Of a DNA stretch of 64,000 nt, positions 26,459-35,864 are shown one piece after another. Source of the DNA: Paraburkholderia sp. (lineage in GTDB: Bacteria > Pseudomonadota > Gammaproteobacteria > Burkholderiales > Burkholderiaceae). Numbering within the stretch: the first letter of the stretch is position 1; each line of letters begins with the position of its first letter. The notes beneath the pieces are model-generated. The model saw only the letters and a program-made list of their open reading frames with translations, was not told the origin of the DNA and ran no database searches. Position numbers and translations under genes: made by a program. The DNA lies in NCBI RefSeq assembly GCF_028283785.1, contig NZ_JAPWKB010000005.1, positions 248,001 to 312,000 on the forward strand, given 5' to 3'.

Positions 26459-28441
26459 TCAGGCGACCTCGCTCATCTGCGCGTAGCGCGCGCTTTCGAT
26501 CCGGGCGACTTCAGCCGCCGGCACGTAGTAGTCCACATCCTGGTTGTAGCTGCGAACGATGAACGTCGCGATCATGCCGACGAGGCCGACCGCCGCGAAC
26601 AGCCACATGTGCCACACCAGCGAGAAGCACAGCAGCAGGCTGAACGCCGAGATGATCACGCCCGCGCCGGTGTTGCGCGGCATATGGATGTCTTCGTAGC
26701 TGTCCGGGTCGGGCGCGACGTATGCGCGGCCCGCTTCCTTGTCGTCCCAATGCTGTTCGAGCGACGAGATCACCGGCACATGCGCGAAGTTGTAGAACGG
26801 CGCCGGCGATGCAGTCGACCATTCGAGGCTGCGGCCATTCCACGGGTCGCCGGTCACGTCGCGATTGGCGTCGCGATTGCGGATGCTGACGACGAACTGG
26901 ATGATCATCGCGGCGATACCCGCTGCGATGAACAGCGCGCCGATCAACGCGATCACCAGCCACTTGTGCCATTCCGGCACCGCGTAGTGATTCATGCGAC
27001 GCGTCATCCCTTCGAAACCGAGGATATACAGCGGCGTGAACGCGAGCCAGTAGCCCACCAGCCAGCACCAGAACGACACCTTCCCCCAGAATTCGTCGAG
27101 CGTGAAACCGAACACTTTCGGGAACCAGAAACTGATGCCCGCGAGACAGCCGAACACCACGCCGCCGATGATCACGTTGTGGAAGTGCGCGACCAGAAAC
27201 AGGCTGTTATGCAGCACGAAATCCGCGCCCGGCACGGCCAGCAACACGCCCGTCATACCGCCCACCGCAAACGTGACCATAAAGCCGATCGTCCACAGCG
27301 TGGACGTGTGATAACGGATGCGGCCACGGAACATCGTGAACAGCCAGTTGAACAGCTTTACGCCGGTCGGGATCGCGATGATCGACGTCATGATCCCGAA
27401 GAACGCGTTGACGTTCGCGCCCGAACCCATCGTGAAGAAGTGATGCAGCCACACGAAGAACGACAGAATGCCGATCGACGCCGTTGCATACACCATCGAC
27501 TTGTAGCCGAACAAGGGCTTGCCGGAGAACGTCGAGATGATCTCGGAGAACGCGCCGAAACACGGCAGGATCAGGATGTACACCTCAGGATGGCCCCACA
27601 CCCAGATCAGGTTGATGTACATCATCGCGTTGCCGCCCAGCTCGTTCGTGAAGAAGTGCATGCCGAGATAGCGGTCTGCGGCGAGCAGCGCGAGCGTGCC
27701 GGTCAACACCGGGAACACGGCGACGATCAGGATATTGGTGATCAGCGCAGTCCACACGAACACCGGCATCTTCATCAGCGTCAAACCGGGCGCACGCATG
27801 CGCAGGATCGTCACGATGAAGTTGATACCGGTCAGCGTAGTGCCGAGCCCGGATATCTGCAGCGACCATATGTAGTAATCGACGCCGACAGTCGGGCTAT
27901 AACCGAGCTCCGACAACGGCGGATACGCGACCCAGCCGGTCGCGGCGAAATCGCCGACGAACATCGACATCATCACCAGCACCGCGCCGACGGCCGCCAT
28001 CCAGAAGCTCAGCGAATTGACGAACGGATAGGCGACGTCGCGCGCGCCGATCTGCAACGGCACGACCACGTTCATCAGTCCGAGAATCAGCGGTGTGGCG
28101 ACGAAGAAGATCATGATCACGCCGTGTGCGGTGAAGATCTGATCGTAGTGATGCGGCGGCAGATAGCCGGCCGCGTCGTTGTAGGCGAGCGCCTGTTGCG
28201 CGCGCATCATGATCGCGTCGGCAAAGCCGCGCAGCAGCATCACGAGTGCGAGCAGGATGTACATCATGCCGATGCGTTTGTGATCCACCGACGTGAACCA
28301 TTCGCGCCACAGATAAGGCCATTTGCCCGCGTACGTCACCGCCGCCAGCAGCGCGGCGCCGAACACGACGACCACCGCCAGCGTGCCCATGATGATCGGT
28401 TCGTGGTACGGGACCGCGTCCAGGTTAAGTTTTCCAAACAT
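26459..28441 (-). CDS. cyoB: Cytochrome o ubiquinol oxidase subunit I
   Basis: 660-residue haem-copper oxidase catalytic subunit. The CuB/His-Tyr ligand motif WGHPEVYI, the two CuB histidines in WLHHFFT and the haem-ligand region [14 protein letters not shown] are intact, so an active proton-pumping quinol oxidase is expected in the inner membrane. Starts [15 protein letters not shown] as in other CyoB. Confidence 0.97.
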   Translation of the reverse strand: MFGKLNLDAVPYHEPIIMGTLAVVVVFGAALLAAVTYAGKWPYLWREWFTSVDHKRIGMMYILLALVMLLRGFADAIMMRAQQALAYNDAAGYLPPHHYDQIFTAHGVIMIFFVATPLILGLMNVVVPLQIGARDVAYPFVNSLSFWMAAVGAVLVMMSMFVGDFAATGWVAYPPLSELGYSPTVGVDYYIWSLQISGLGTTLTGINFIVTILRMRAPGLTLMKMPVFVWTALITNILIVAVFPVLTGTLALLAADRYLGMHFFTNELGGNAMMYINLIWVWGHPEVYILILPCFGAFSEIISTFSGKPLFGYKSMVYATASIGILSFFVWLHHFFTMGSGANVNAFFGIMTSIIAIPTGVKLFNWLFTMFRGRIRYHTSTLWTIGFMVTFAVGGMTGVLLAVPGADFVLHNSLFLVAHFHNVIIGGVVFGCLAGISFWFPKVFGFTLDEFWGKVSFWCWLVGYWLAFTPLYILGFEGMTRRMNHYAVPEWHKWLVIALIGALFIAAGIAAMIIQFVVSIRNRDANRDVTGDPWNGRSLEWSTASPAPFYNFAHVPVISSLEQHWDDKEAGRAYVAPDPDSYEDIHMPRNTGAGVIISAFSLLLCFSLVWHMWLFAAVGLVGMIATFIVRSYNQDVDYYVPAAEVARIESARYAQMSEVA

Positions 28442-28446
28442 GATGA

Positions 28447-29472
28447 CTACTCCACAGCCTTGACGGCTGGCGATTGGGCTCCGGTACGTTCGATGGCAAC
28501 GGCGGCGGTCGCGGCGGTCCCGCAGATCGGGGCGCGCGCCGCGCCGTGCATGTACTGACCGACGATGTCGTCGAACAGACCCGGCGAGACGTGCGCGTAG
28601 CGCGTCACCGGATCTTTCTGACTGGGTTTTTCAAGCGACGAATAGGTGGCTGTGTCGAGCGACAGCGGCGACTGCTTCGCGCTCGCGATCCATGCGTCGA
28701 AATCGGCGCGGCTGGTGGCAAGCGTGTCGAAGTGCATGTCCGAGAAACCCGGTCCGCTATACGCCGACGATCGGCCTTCGTAGACGCCGGGTACGTTGGC
28801 GATCAGGTTCAGTTGTGTCTTCATGCCCGACATCGCGTAGATCTGTCCGCCGAGTTGCGGGATGAAAAACGAATTCATCAGCGATTCGGCGGTGATGTCG
28901 AACACGACGGGCGTGTCCACGGGAATCGCGAGCTGGTTGACCGACGCGACGCCGTAGTCCGGATAGATGAACAGCCACTTCCAGTTCAGCGCGACGACTT
29001 CGACGTGCAGCGGCTTGTTCTGCGACTCGATGGGTTGCGACGGATCGAGGCTATGCGTGGTGCGCCAGATCACGGCGGCGAGAATCGCCACGATCACGCA
29101 CGGAATCACCCACACCACGATTTCGATCGCCGTGGAATGCGACCACTTCGGCGCGTAGGTGGCGTTCGTGTTCGACGCGCGATACCGCCACGCGAAGTAA
29201 AGCGTCAGCAGGATCACCGGCACCACGACCAGCAGCATCAGCCCCAATGCCAGCAGGATCAGGTCCTTTTCCTGCGCGCCGATGTCGCCCTTCGGATTGA
29301 ACAGCGTCATGCTGCAACCGCCGAGCAGACTGGCCGCCCCGATCGTCAGCACGCGCGCCGCGCGCTGGCCGCGTGTCGGCAGGGTCGCGAAAGTGGCAGG
29401 GGAAGACGGAGGACGGGTGAGCCCGTCTGGCCCGTTGGCGGGCGTTCTTCTACTTAAAGATGGATTCCGCAT
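28447..29472 (-). CDS. cyoA: Cytochrome o ubiquinol oxidase subunit II
   Basis: 341 residues: lipoprotein signal with LLGGC, two helices, and a cupredoxin domain with [18 protein letters not shown]. The CuA-binding cysteines are absent, as expected of quinol rather than cytochrome c oxidases. First gene of cyoABCD; AAGG precedes ATG 29472. Divergent from the MocR gene over 213 bp. Confidence 0.95.
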   Translation of the reverse strand: MRNPSLSRRTPANGPDGLTRPPSSPATFATLPTRGQRAARVLTIGAASLLGGCSMTLFNPKGDIGAQEKDLILLALGLMLLVVVPVILLTLYFAWRYRASNTNATYAPKWSHSTAIEIVVWVIPCVIVAILAAVIWRTTHSLDPSQPIESQNKPLHVEVVALNWKWLFIYPDYGVASVNQLAIPVDTPVVFDITAESLMNSFFIPQLGGQIYAMSGMKTQLNLIANVPGVYEGRSSAYSGPGFSDMHFDTLATSRADFDAWIASAKQSPLSLDTATYSSLEKPSQKDPVTRYAHVSPGLFDDIVGQYMHGAARAPICGTAATAAVAIERTGAQSPAVKAVE

Positions 29473-29599
29473 GTCATGTACCTTGGTTGCCGGTCACACA
29501 ATCCATGCACCCATTCCTTTCGCGAGCATCAGGACGCGCCGCCAGACCCGGAAAGCGGCTTTGGACGCGGTTCTCCCCAATCTACCTACAAGAGTACAA

Positions 29600-29710
29600 T
29601 GTATGGATTTACGTACCGTTTCGGGTATCGTATACAAAGACAATATCCATACAACTGCGACAGAATGCCGCGAAGTGGAAGCAAAATGACAGCCATACAC
29701 GATCCATACA
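29600..29710. promoter_or_regulatory. Repeated CCATACA elements, candidate MocR sites
   Basis: TGTATGGAT (29600-29608) and its exact inverted copy ATCCATACA (29645-29653) lie upstream of the MocR start; ATCCATACA recurs inside the gene at 29702-29710 and a near copy (GCCATACA) at 29692-29698. A GTATAC palindrome lies between. Autoregulatory or cyo-directed binding is inference. Confidence 0.45.
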
Positions 29711-31080
29711 ACGCGCCGGATTGGGTCAGCGGATTCGTCGCAGGCGGCGGTCCGCGCTATCTTCAGATCGTGAAATTTCTCGAAACGGCGATCGCCACCG
29801 GCAGCTTGCGGCCGGGCGACCGCTTGCCGGCGCAGCGCCAGTTGGCCGATGCGCTCGGCATCGACCTGACCACGGTGACGCGCGGCTTTACCGAGGCGCG
29901 CCGCCGTCAGCTGATCGAAGCGCGCGGCACGCTCGGCACGTTTATCGCCGCGCCGAAGGTGGAACTGACGCAGAGCGTCGATCTGAGCATGAATATTCCG
30001 CCGCCGCCGGATGGTGTGGAGATGGAGACGTTGCTGCGGCAAGGCATGTCGCAAGTGCTGATGCGCACCAACATCGACCTGTTGATGACGTATCACCTCG
30101 GCGGCGGCAGTCGCGCGGATCGCGACGCGGGTGCGCAATGGCTGACGCCGATGCTCGGGCGCGTCGATCGCGAGCGCGTGGTCGCGACGCCGGGCGCGCA
30201 GGCCGCGCTCGCCGCGCTGATCCTCGCAACCACGCAACCCGGCGACGTGATCCTGATGGAGCCGCTCGGTTATCCGGGTTTGCCGATGGCCGCCGAGCAA
30301 CTGGGCAGGCGGATCGAAACCGTCGCGGTCGATGCGGACGGCATGCGCCCCGATGCACTCGACGACGCGTGCCGCCGCTTCGACGCGCGGCTGATCTATC
30401 TGAATCCGACGCTGCAAAATCCGACCACGTCCACGATGCCGGCGCAGCGGCGCGCGGCTATCGTCGAAACGGCGGCGCGTTGCAACGTGAAGATCGTCGA
30501 AGACGATCCGTACTGGCTATTTCCTGCCGACGCGCCGCCGCCGCTTGCCCGCTTGATGCCGTCGCAGGTGTATTACCTGTCGACGCTATCGAAATGTCTG
30601 TCACCGGGTCTGCGGACGGCGTTTCTGGTCGCGCCCGACGGCGAACGGGCGGACGCGTTTCTGGCGGCGCTGCGGACCTTTTCGCTGACGTCGCCGCTGA
30701 CGACGGCACTCGTCACGCAATGGATCAACGACGGATCGGCGGCGCAGTTGCTGGCCGGCGTGCAGGCGGAATCACGGGTGCGTCAGCGGATGGCGACCGG
30801 CACGTTGTCGGGCGCGACGCGCGCGGCCGCGAGCGAGGGCATTCACGTGTGGCACACGCTGCCGAGTTACTGGCGCGCGCAGGATCTGTCGGCGGCGGCA
30901 CGGGCGGAAGGGTTGGTGGTGACGCCGTCCACCGCGTTTCACACTGGCGCAAATCCGCCGAACGCGATCCGGATTTCACTGGGCGGGTGTCCGAGCCGCG
31001 GGCAGCTGGACGCGGCGTTGCGCAAGCTGTCGAATCTGCTGGCGCAGAAACCGGCGTTGGCGCGGGAGATGGTGATTTAG
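29686..31080 (+). CDS. MocR-type regulator (GntR domain fused to PLP aminotransferase fold)
   Basis: 464 residues: a winged helix of GntR type (about 20-85, RLPAQRQLADALGIDLTTVTRGFTEARR) and a fold-type-I aminotransferase domain with PLP residues NPTLQNPTT, EDDPYW and the Schiff-base Lys in STLSKCLSPGLRTAF. MocR regulators sense PLP or PLP-bound amines. ATG 29686 begins the helix-turn-helix region; the frame upstream to 29476 overlaps the control region and is not favoured. Confidence 0.9.
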   Translation: MTAIHDPYNAPDWVSGFVAGGGPRYLQIVKFLETAIATGSLRPGDRLPAQRQLADALGIDLTTVTRGFTEARRRQLIEARGTLGTFIAAPKVELTQSVDLSMNIPPPPDGVEMETLLRQGMSQVLMRTNIDLLMTYHLGGGSRADRDAGAQWLTPMLGRVDRERVVATPGAQAALAALILATTQPGDVILMEPLGYPGLPMAAEQLGRRIETVAVDADGMRPDALDDACRRFDARLIYLNPTLQNPTTSTMPAQRRAAIVETAARCNVKIVEDDPYWLFPADAPPPLARLMPSQVYYLSTLSKCLSPGLRTAFLVAPDGERADAFLAALRTFSLTSPLTTALVTQWINDGSAAQLLAGVQAESRVRQRMATGTLSGATRAAASEGIHVWHTLPSYWRAQDLSAAARAEGLVVTPSTAFHTGANPPNAIRISLGGCPSRGQLDAALRKLSNLLAQKPALAREMVI

Positions 31081-31136
31081 GGGGCGTAACGCGGCGCACC
31101 GCAGCCCGCTTTCATGACATCGGACCAGCGAGGCAT

Positions 31137-31203
31137 GTTATCAGCTCATTTTTGAGTTGATAACAATCATGATAGGTTATAGACTCACATTTGAGCTTAT
31201 AAC
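31137..31203. promoter_or_regulatory. Two matching 28-bp palindromic operators of the toxin-antitoxin operon
   Basis: Palindromes at 31137-31164 and 31176-31203 share GTTAT, CTCA, TTTGAG and ATAAC at the same places, with centres 39 bp apart. A possible promoter (TTGATA 31157-31162, TATAGA 31178-31183) has one box in each palindrome, and the second ends 7 bp before the toxin ATG. The layout fits autorepression by the antitoxin; that part is inference. Confidence 0.7.
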
Positions 31204-31210
31204 GTGCCAC

Positions 31211-31528
31211 ATGATTGCAAACTACAAAGCTCCATTCCGGTCGTTTCTTAAGAAGCAATCGTTGCCGTTGCGCATCGCTATTGAAGATGTCGTCGAAGAC
31301 ATCTGCAACGACCCGCAAATAGGCGAGCGAAAAACGGGCGATCTTGCGGGTTTCCGGGTGCTCAAGTTCACGTTTCGGCGCCAGCAATATCTGATCGCTT
31401 ATCGTCCGCCCGAGCCAGACATGCGCAAGAAAACAGGCTTCGATATCGAATTTCTCGTGATCGATTTCTATCAGGCCGGGACGCACGAAAACTTTTACGA
31501 AGCCCTCAAGCACTACCTGAAATCGTGA
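31211..31528 (+). CDS. RelE/ParE-family toxin
   Basis: 105 residues with the RelE/ParE pattern: N-terminal helices (PLRIAIEDVVEDICNDP), the strand GDLAGFRVLKFTFRRQQYLIAYR and a C-terminal helix (HENFYEALKHYL). Such toxins cut mRNA or block gyrase. ATG 31211 is preferred as earlier in-frame codons lie in the operator palindromes. Seven bases before the antitoxin, giving the toxin-first order seen in HigBA-like pairs. Confidence 0.8.
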   Translation: MIANYKAPFRSFLKKQSLPLRIAIEDVVEDICNDPQIGERKTGDLAGFRVLKFTFRRQQYLIAYRPPEPDMRKKTGFDIEFLVIDFYQAGTHENFYEALKHYLKS

Positions 31529-31535
31529 GAACACC

Positions 31536-31883
31536 ATGAGCCTGCCTACTGCCGAAGCCGTCTACGGTGACTTCCGGAAACTGCCGACCGAAGAGCGCAT
31601 CAAGTTCTTCTCGCTGCTGAGCGAAGCCACGGTCAATAACGACAATTTCACGCATGAAGAAGTGTTTGGTGATCTCGCCGATGCCGAACTGACGTCGGCG
31701 GAAGCCGCGGAATATCTCGAAGTGTCGATGTCGACATTCCGGCGCTATGTCGGCGCAGGAAAACTCGCCGCATCGAGTGAAATGGGTCGAAACCAGTTGT
31801 TCGCGTCAAAAGCGCTGAAAGCGTTCAAGCGCGCGTTGCGGGACGTAAAAGGCGATACGAAACGAGACCACAAGGGCGGCTGA
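31536..31883 (+). CDS. Antitoxin with helix-turn-helix (excisionase-like) domain
   Basis: 115 residues. N-terminal half (DFRKLPTEERIKFFSLLSEA) probably contacts the toxin; the C-terminal half has a MerR/excisionase-like helix-turn-helix (TSAEAAEYLEVSMSTFRRYVGAGKL) followed by a basic tail. It is the likely repressor of the twin palindromes upstream. Confidence 0.78.
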   Translation: MSLPTAEAVYGDFRKLPTEERIKFFSLLSEATVNNDNFTHEEVFGDLADAELTSAEAAEYLEVSMSTFRRYVGAGKLAASSEMGRNQLFASKALKAFKRALRDVKGDTKRDHKGG

Positions 31884-31942
31884 TCGCCGCGTCGTCTGCC
31901 CGGACACCCACTCAACCGGCGCGCGCACCCCGCGCACGCCGC

Positions 31943-32164
31943 CTAAGCCATCGCCAACTCCAGCATCCCGCCTGCGCGTGCAAGCCGGTATGCCTCTTCG
32001 CCATCCGCGCGAGCCGCCGCTTCGGAATCGAACACATCCTGATTGAAAGCGATGACCTTGCTGCCGTTTCCGTTTGCTCTGGAGATCGTCAATCCCCAGT
32101 GCCAACCGGCATCCTGTTCGAATACATGAAGCGTCAGATCGGGCAAGCATCGCGTATCCGCCAT
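31943..32164 (-). CDS. Small conserved-looking protein of unknown function
   Basis: 73 residues, soluble, no recognised domain. I start it at ATG 32164 because GGAGG stands just upstream. The sequence (TLHVFEQDAGWHWGLTISRANGNG, then DSEAAARADGEEAYRLA) has strand-strand-helix character. Converges on the antitoxin gene with a 59-bp gap. Confidence 0.55.
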   Translation of the reverse strand: MADTRCLPDLTLHVFEQDAGWHWGLTISRANGNGSKVIAFNQDVFDSEAAARADGEEAYRLARAGGMLELAMA

Positions 32165-32375
32165 AAATGCCTCCGTAGGTCCAGAACCGGCGCGCCAACA
32201 GGCGCCAGTTCGTTCCAGTCCGTTTTTAGAATAGACGTAGCGATATTGCATTGCAACATCGGGTTTGTGCCCATTCAGCCGAAAGCCCGCGCCAGCACGC
32301 GCTCGCTAGGATGCTGTCTCATTTACGCCAAAAATCAGGCAGCGATCGTGCAAAAATCAGCATTATCCGACACGC

Positions 32376-32402
32376 TTGATTCGCAAAACAGCGAGGTAAA
32401 AT
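32376..32402 (+). promoter_or_regulatory. Possible sigma-70 promoter of the H-NS gene
   Basis: TTGATT, 15 bases, TAAAAT, about 30 bp before the GTG start. The spacing is short for sigma-70, so this is tentative. Confidence 0.35.
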
Positions 32403-32434
32403 TGTCAAATCCCTACAACTAAAAAGGAAAAATC

Positions 32435-32728
32435 GTGAGTACCTACAAGGAATTGCTGGAGCAAAAGCGCGCACTCGAGGAACAGATCGCCCAAGCGGAG
32501 TCGGTCGAACGGACTGCGGCGCTGGAGCAGGTCCGTCAGGCGGTCGCGGATTTCAATTTCACCGCCGACGACATCTTCGGCAAGCGCCGCTCGACCAGCG
32601 ACCGCCGCACCGGTCCGCAAGCACCGAAGTTTCGCGATCCGGCCACGGGCGCGACATGGAGCGGTCGCGGCAAGCGTCCGCGCTGGCTGAGCGACGAAAA
32701 CCTCGAACAATTCCGCATCGCAGACTAG
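32435..32728 (+). CDS. H-NS-family nucleoid protein
   Basis: 97 residues: an N-terminal coiled-coil (MSTYKELLEQKRALEEQIAQAE) for oligomerisation and the C-terminal AT-hook-like DNA-binding motif WSGRGKRPRWL. Start is GTG with AAAAAGGAA upstream. Short H-NS copies of this type are common in Burkholderiales accessory regions and silence AT-rich DNA. Confidence 0.92.
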   Translation: MSTYKELLEQKRALEEQIAQAESVERTAALEQVRQAVADFNFTADDIFGKRRSTSDRRTGPQAPKFRDPATGATWSGRGKRPRWLSDENLEQFRIAD

Positions 32729-32865
32729 CCACGCCAATTCGCCCGCGCGCGACGCACGCCACACGCGTGATACGCGCGGCCGTCGAGGGTGATTTTCTTC
32801 AATACGCGTGACACGGGATTGCCTACCTTCACGCTTCGATCATTTTCGAAGCACGAAGGCATCCC

Positions 32866-33453
32866 ATGACACCGCTCCTCTCGATGGCCGCGTTCGCGCT
32901 GGCCAGTTCCATCACGCCGGGCCCCGTCAACGTGGTCGCATTGAGCACCGGCGCGCGACGCGGCCTGGGCGTCGCGATGCGCCACGTCAGCGGCGCAACG
33001 TTCGGCTTCACGCTCCTGCTGTTGCTGACCGGTTTGGGCTTGCACAAGATCCTCGCCCGCTGGCCGGGTCTCACGCACGGCATCCAGTGGGCGGGCGTCG
33101 CATTTCTGTTCTACATGGCATGGCAACTCGCCAGCGACGATGGCGCGCCCCGCCCCGAAAAAAGCCGTCGCCCGCCTTCGTTCCTGTCCGGCGCGGCAAT
33201 GCAGTGGCTCAACCCGAAAGCGTGGCTGGCATCGATTGCGGGGATGGGCGTGTATGCGTCGAACGGCGACACGCTGCTGGTGTGGCGCTTCACCGCGCTC
33301 TACTTCGTGATCTGTTACGCGTCGCTGTCGTGCTGGGCGGTTGCGGGAACCCTGCTGCGCGGACATCTGAACGAACCGTCCCGGATGCGGCTATTCAACC
33401 GGACGATGGCCACGCTACTCGCTGCGAGCGCGTTGTATCTGCTGGAAAGTTGA
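32866..33453 (+). CDS. LysE/RhtB-family amino-acid exporter
   Basis: 195-residue inner-membrane protein with about five helices and the family opening ASSITPGPVNVVALSTGARRGLG; NPKAWLASIAGMGVY is the second conserved block. Exports amino acids or homoserine-lactone-like compounds; substrate unknown. Ends 40 bp before a convergent AraC gene. Confidence 0.9.
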   Translation: MTPLLSMAAFALASSITPGPVNVVALSTGARRGLGVAMRHVSGATFGFTLLLLLTGLGLHKILARWPGLTHGIQWAGVAFLFYMAWQLASDDGAPRPEKSRRPPSFLSGAAMQWLNPKAWLASIAGMGVYASNGDTLLVWRFTALYFVICYASLSCWAVAGTLLRGHLNEPSRMRLFNRTMATLLAASALYLLES

Positions 33454-33493
33454 CGGTTGCAAACGGCCCGCACACCGCGTCCGGCCGCTGCAT

Positions 33494-34321
33494 TCAACCG
33501 CGGTATTGGCCCGGCGTCGCCGCGACGCGTTGAAGAAACGCGCGTTGCAAATGCGCCTGATCGGCAAAGCCGGCATCGGCGGCGACTGCCGCAATCGGCC
33601 GGCCGCGCTTCAGTTGCGCACGGCTGAATTCGACCCGGCAATTGACGACGAACGCATGCGGCGTCATCCCGTAACGTGCATTGAATGCGCGAATCAGATA
33701 CGACGCCGACAACCCCGCCGCCGCGCAGATATCGTCGAGCTTGAGCGGCTGCGTGCAGTGCGCGCGGATAAAGTCCGCCGCGCGCGCGAGCTTGTAATTC
33801 GCCTCGGTGGGCTGCGTGGGCGCCGGATTGAGCAAACGATGCGCATGCTCGAACAGTTCGACGATCGCGCTGTGCTTGTACAACGTATCGATGCGCGCGT
33901 CGTCGAGCGTGTCGTACAGCTGGTCGAGTTGCGCGAACAGCGCGGCATCGCGGCTTGCCGCCGTCGAAAACGCGCGGAAGCCCTGATTCCTGCTGAAACC
34001 GAGTTCATGCTGAAGCGCAGTCAGCCACGCAGTGTCGAGATAGAACATCCGGTACGACCACGGCTGATCGTCGAGCGGATTGCAGGCGTGGACGTCATGC
34101 GGATTCATCAGCACGACCGCGCCGCGCCCGACGCGCTGACGCACGCGGCCGTTCACGTAAACACTTTCGCCGCCCGTCACCGCGCCGATCGAAAACGTCT
34201 CGTGCGCATGCGATGCGTAACTGATCTTGCGACCGTCGTCGATCGCGCGCGCTTCGATGAACGGCAGCGCGTCATCGCGCCAGAAACGTGGCGTCGCCAG
34301 CGACGTGGACGGCGTGCTCAT
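33494..34321 (-). CDS. AraC-family regulator with N-terminal cupin
   Basis: 275 residues. The N-terminal AraC-binding cupin (about 25-105, HAHETFSIGAVTGGESVYVNGR) precedes two helix-turn-helices (LDDICAAAGLSASYLIRAFNARYGMTPHAF and AAVAADAGFADQAHLQRAFLQRVAATPGQY). Subfamily members often govern the adjacent LysE-type exporter. Nine bases after the NIPSNAP gene, probably cotranscribed. Confidence 0.9.
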   Translation of the reverse strand: MSTPSTSLATPRFWRDDALPFIEARAIDDGRKISYASHAHETFSIGAVTGGESVYVNGRVRQRVGRGAVVLMNPHDVHACNPLDDQPWSYRMFYLDTAWLTALQHELGFSRNQGFRAFSTAASRDAALFAQLDQLYDTLDDARIDTLYKHSAIVELFEHAHRLLNPAPTQPTEANYKLARAADFIRAHCTQPLKLDDICAAAGLSASYLIRAFNARYGMTPHAFVVNCRVEFSRAQLKRGRPIAAVAADAGFADQAHLQRAFLQRVAATPGQYRG

Positions 34322-34330
34322 CGCGCGCGC

Positions 34331-34636
34331 TCAGTCGAAAACCGGCCGGAAGAAGCTGCGTTCATAGCTGATGATGCAACCGGTTTCTTCCGCGTAACGA
34401 AACGCCGCCTGACACTCGGGATCGGTCAGCGAATCGGTGCGATACGTTTCGTAGGCGGCGAGACCTGGAAACGAAAACAGCGCCAGCGCAACGTTGTTTG
34501 CGCCTTCGCCCGGCAGAAAATAACCATGATGTGTGCCGCCGAATCGCTCGACGAGTGGAATCCACATCTTGCCGTACGCTTCGAATTCCTTCAGCTTGCG
34601 GGCGTCGATGATGTAGCGCAGATAGCAGGTGATCAT
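34331..34636 (-). CDS. NIPSNAP-family protein
   Basis: 101 residues with the ferredoxin-like alpha-beta pattern of NIPSNAP: LRYIIDARKLKEFEAYGKMWIPLVERFGG, GYFLPGEG, and ALFSFPGLAAYETYR. Small cytosolic proteins of unclear activity that often accompany dehydrogenases and regulators. Confidence 0.82.
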   Translation of the reverse strand: MITCYLRYIIDARKLKEFEAYGKMWIPLVERFGGTHHGYFLPGEGANNVALALFSFPGLAAYETYRTDSLTDPECQAAFRYAEETGCIISYERSFFRPVFD

Positions 34637-34735
34637 GGTGTCGGGCGACCGGAAGAGACAGCCATTCTAGCTGGCTCTTTCCGACCGCGCAGTGCCTGCG
34701 CATCGCGACGCCGGACCCAGCGCTCACGCCGCCTC

Positions 34736-35746
34736 TCACGCAATACGTCGGCCTTCGACCGGATAGCCGGGATCGGTGTAACCAGGCGTCGATGCGTGAC
34801 CGGGCGGCACGAGACTATCGACGAGCTTTTCGTCGTCGGGGCCGAGTTGCAGACTCAACGCGTCGATATAACTGTCCCATTGCGCCTCGGTGCGCGGACC
34901 GGCAATCGCCGAACTGACGAAACGGTTGTTCAACACCCACGCCAGCGCGAACGCAATCGACGTCGTGCCGCGCGCTTTCGCGTGTCCGGCAATCGTCTGC
35001 GCGATCTTCAGCGACTCGGGACGCCACTCGGTCTGCTGGATCCGCTTGTCGCCGCGAGCGACGCGCGAATCGGCGGGCGGCGGCGCATCGACCGCATACT
35101 TGCCGCTCAGCACGCCACGCGCCAACGGGCTGTAGGGCACCGCGCCCAAGCCGTAATGCGCGGCGGCCGGCAGTTGCTCGACTTCCGCCGTGCGATCGAC
35201 GATGTTGTACAGCGGTTCGCTCGCCACCGGCCGGTCGATGCCCATCTGATCGGCGAGTCGCACGATCTCGGCGATGCGCCAGCCCTTGAAATTCGACACG
35301 CCGAAGTAACGGACCTTACCTTGACGGATCAGGTCGCCGATCGCGCGAACCGCTTCTTCGAGCGGCGCATCGGTGATCGCGCGATGGAAATACAGCACGT
35401 CGATATAGTCGGTGCCGAGCCGCTTCAGGCTCGCCTCGACCGATTGCATGATCCACTTCCGCGACTGTCCCTGATGATTCGGACCTTGCCCGCCCGAGCC
35501 GGGATAACCGAACTTGGTCGCGATGACCCAGTCGTCGCGATGCGCGGCAATCGCACGTCCGACGATTTCTTCGGAACGGCCCGCGTGATAGACGTCGGCG
35601 GTGTCGATGAAATTGACGCCCTGATCGTAGGCTTTCGCGATGATCCGCTGCGAGGTCGCTTCGTCGGTTTCACCGCCGAACATCATCGCGCCAAGGCACA
35701 ACGGCGACACTTTGAGGGCGCTGCCGCCCAGATACCGATAATCCAT
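34736..35746 (-). CDS. Aldo/keto reductase
   Basis: 336-residue NADPH-dependent oxidoreductase. The catalytic tetrad is visible: D in FIDTADVY, Tyr of the same motif, Lys in VIATKFG and His in LYFHRAI. ATG 35746 has GGAGAGC upstream, so the 21 codons to 35809 are left out. Divergent from a LysR gene 118 bp away, the usual regulator-target arrangement. Confidence 0.92.
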   Translation of the reverse strand: MDYRYLGGSALKVSPLCLGAMMFGGETDEATSQRIIAKAYDQGVNFIDTADVYHAGRSEEIVGRAIAAHRDDWVIATKFGYPGSGGQGPNHQGQSRKWIMQSVEASLKRLGTDYIDVLYFHRAITDAPLEEAVRAIGDLIRQGKVRYFGVSNFKGWRIAEIVRLADQMGIDRPVASEPLYNIVDRTAEVEQLPAAAHYGLGAVPYSPLARGVLSGKYAVDAPPPADSRVARGDKRIQQTEWRPESLKIAQTIAGHAKARGTTSIAFALAWVLNNRFVSSAIAGPRTEAQWDSYIDALSLQLGPDDEKLVDSLVPPGHASTPGYTDPGYPVEGRRIA

Positions 35747-35792
35747 TTTCTGCTCTCCGTATTCGACGCGCGCAAGCGTTGCGTCCACTTCG

Positions 35793-35818
35793 CCTAATGT
35801 ACTGAGCATGGCGTTAGG
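35793..35818. promoter_or_regulatory. Inverted repeat CCTAA-N16-TTAGG, candidate LysR site
   Basis: CCTAA (35793-35797) and TTAGG (35814-35818) flank 16 bases in the AKR/LysR divergent region. The placement suits an autoregulated LysR operator, but the match to T-N11-A is not exact. Confidence 0.35.
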
Positions 35819-35864
35819 TGACTAGACGGTAGAATCGGCAAACACCCATGAGCAGAATTCATCA

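Noticed and set aside
26399..28558. Open frame of 719 codons on the plus strand
   Set aside because: Antisense to cyoB and cyoC; composition is low-complexity Arg/His/Glu/Asp with no recognisable fold.
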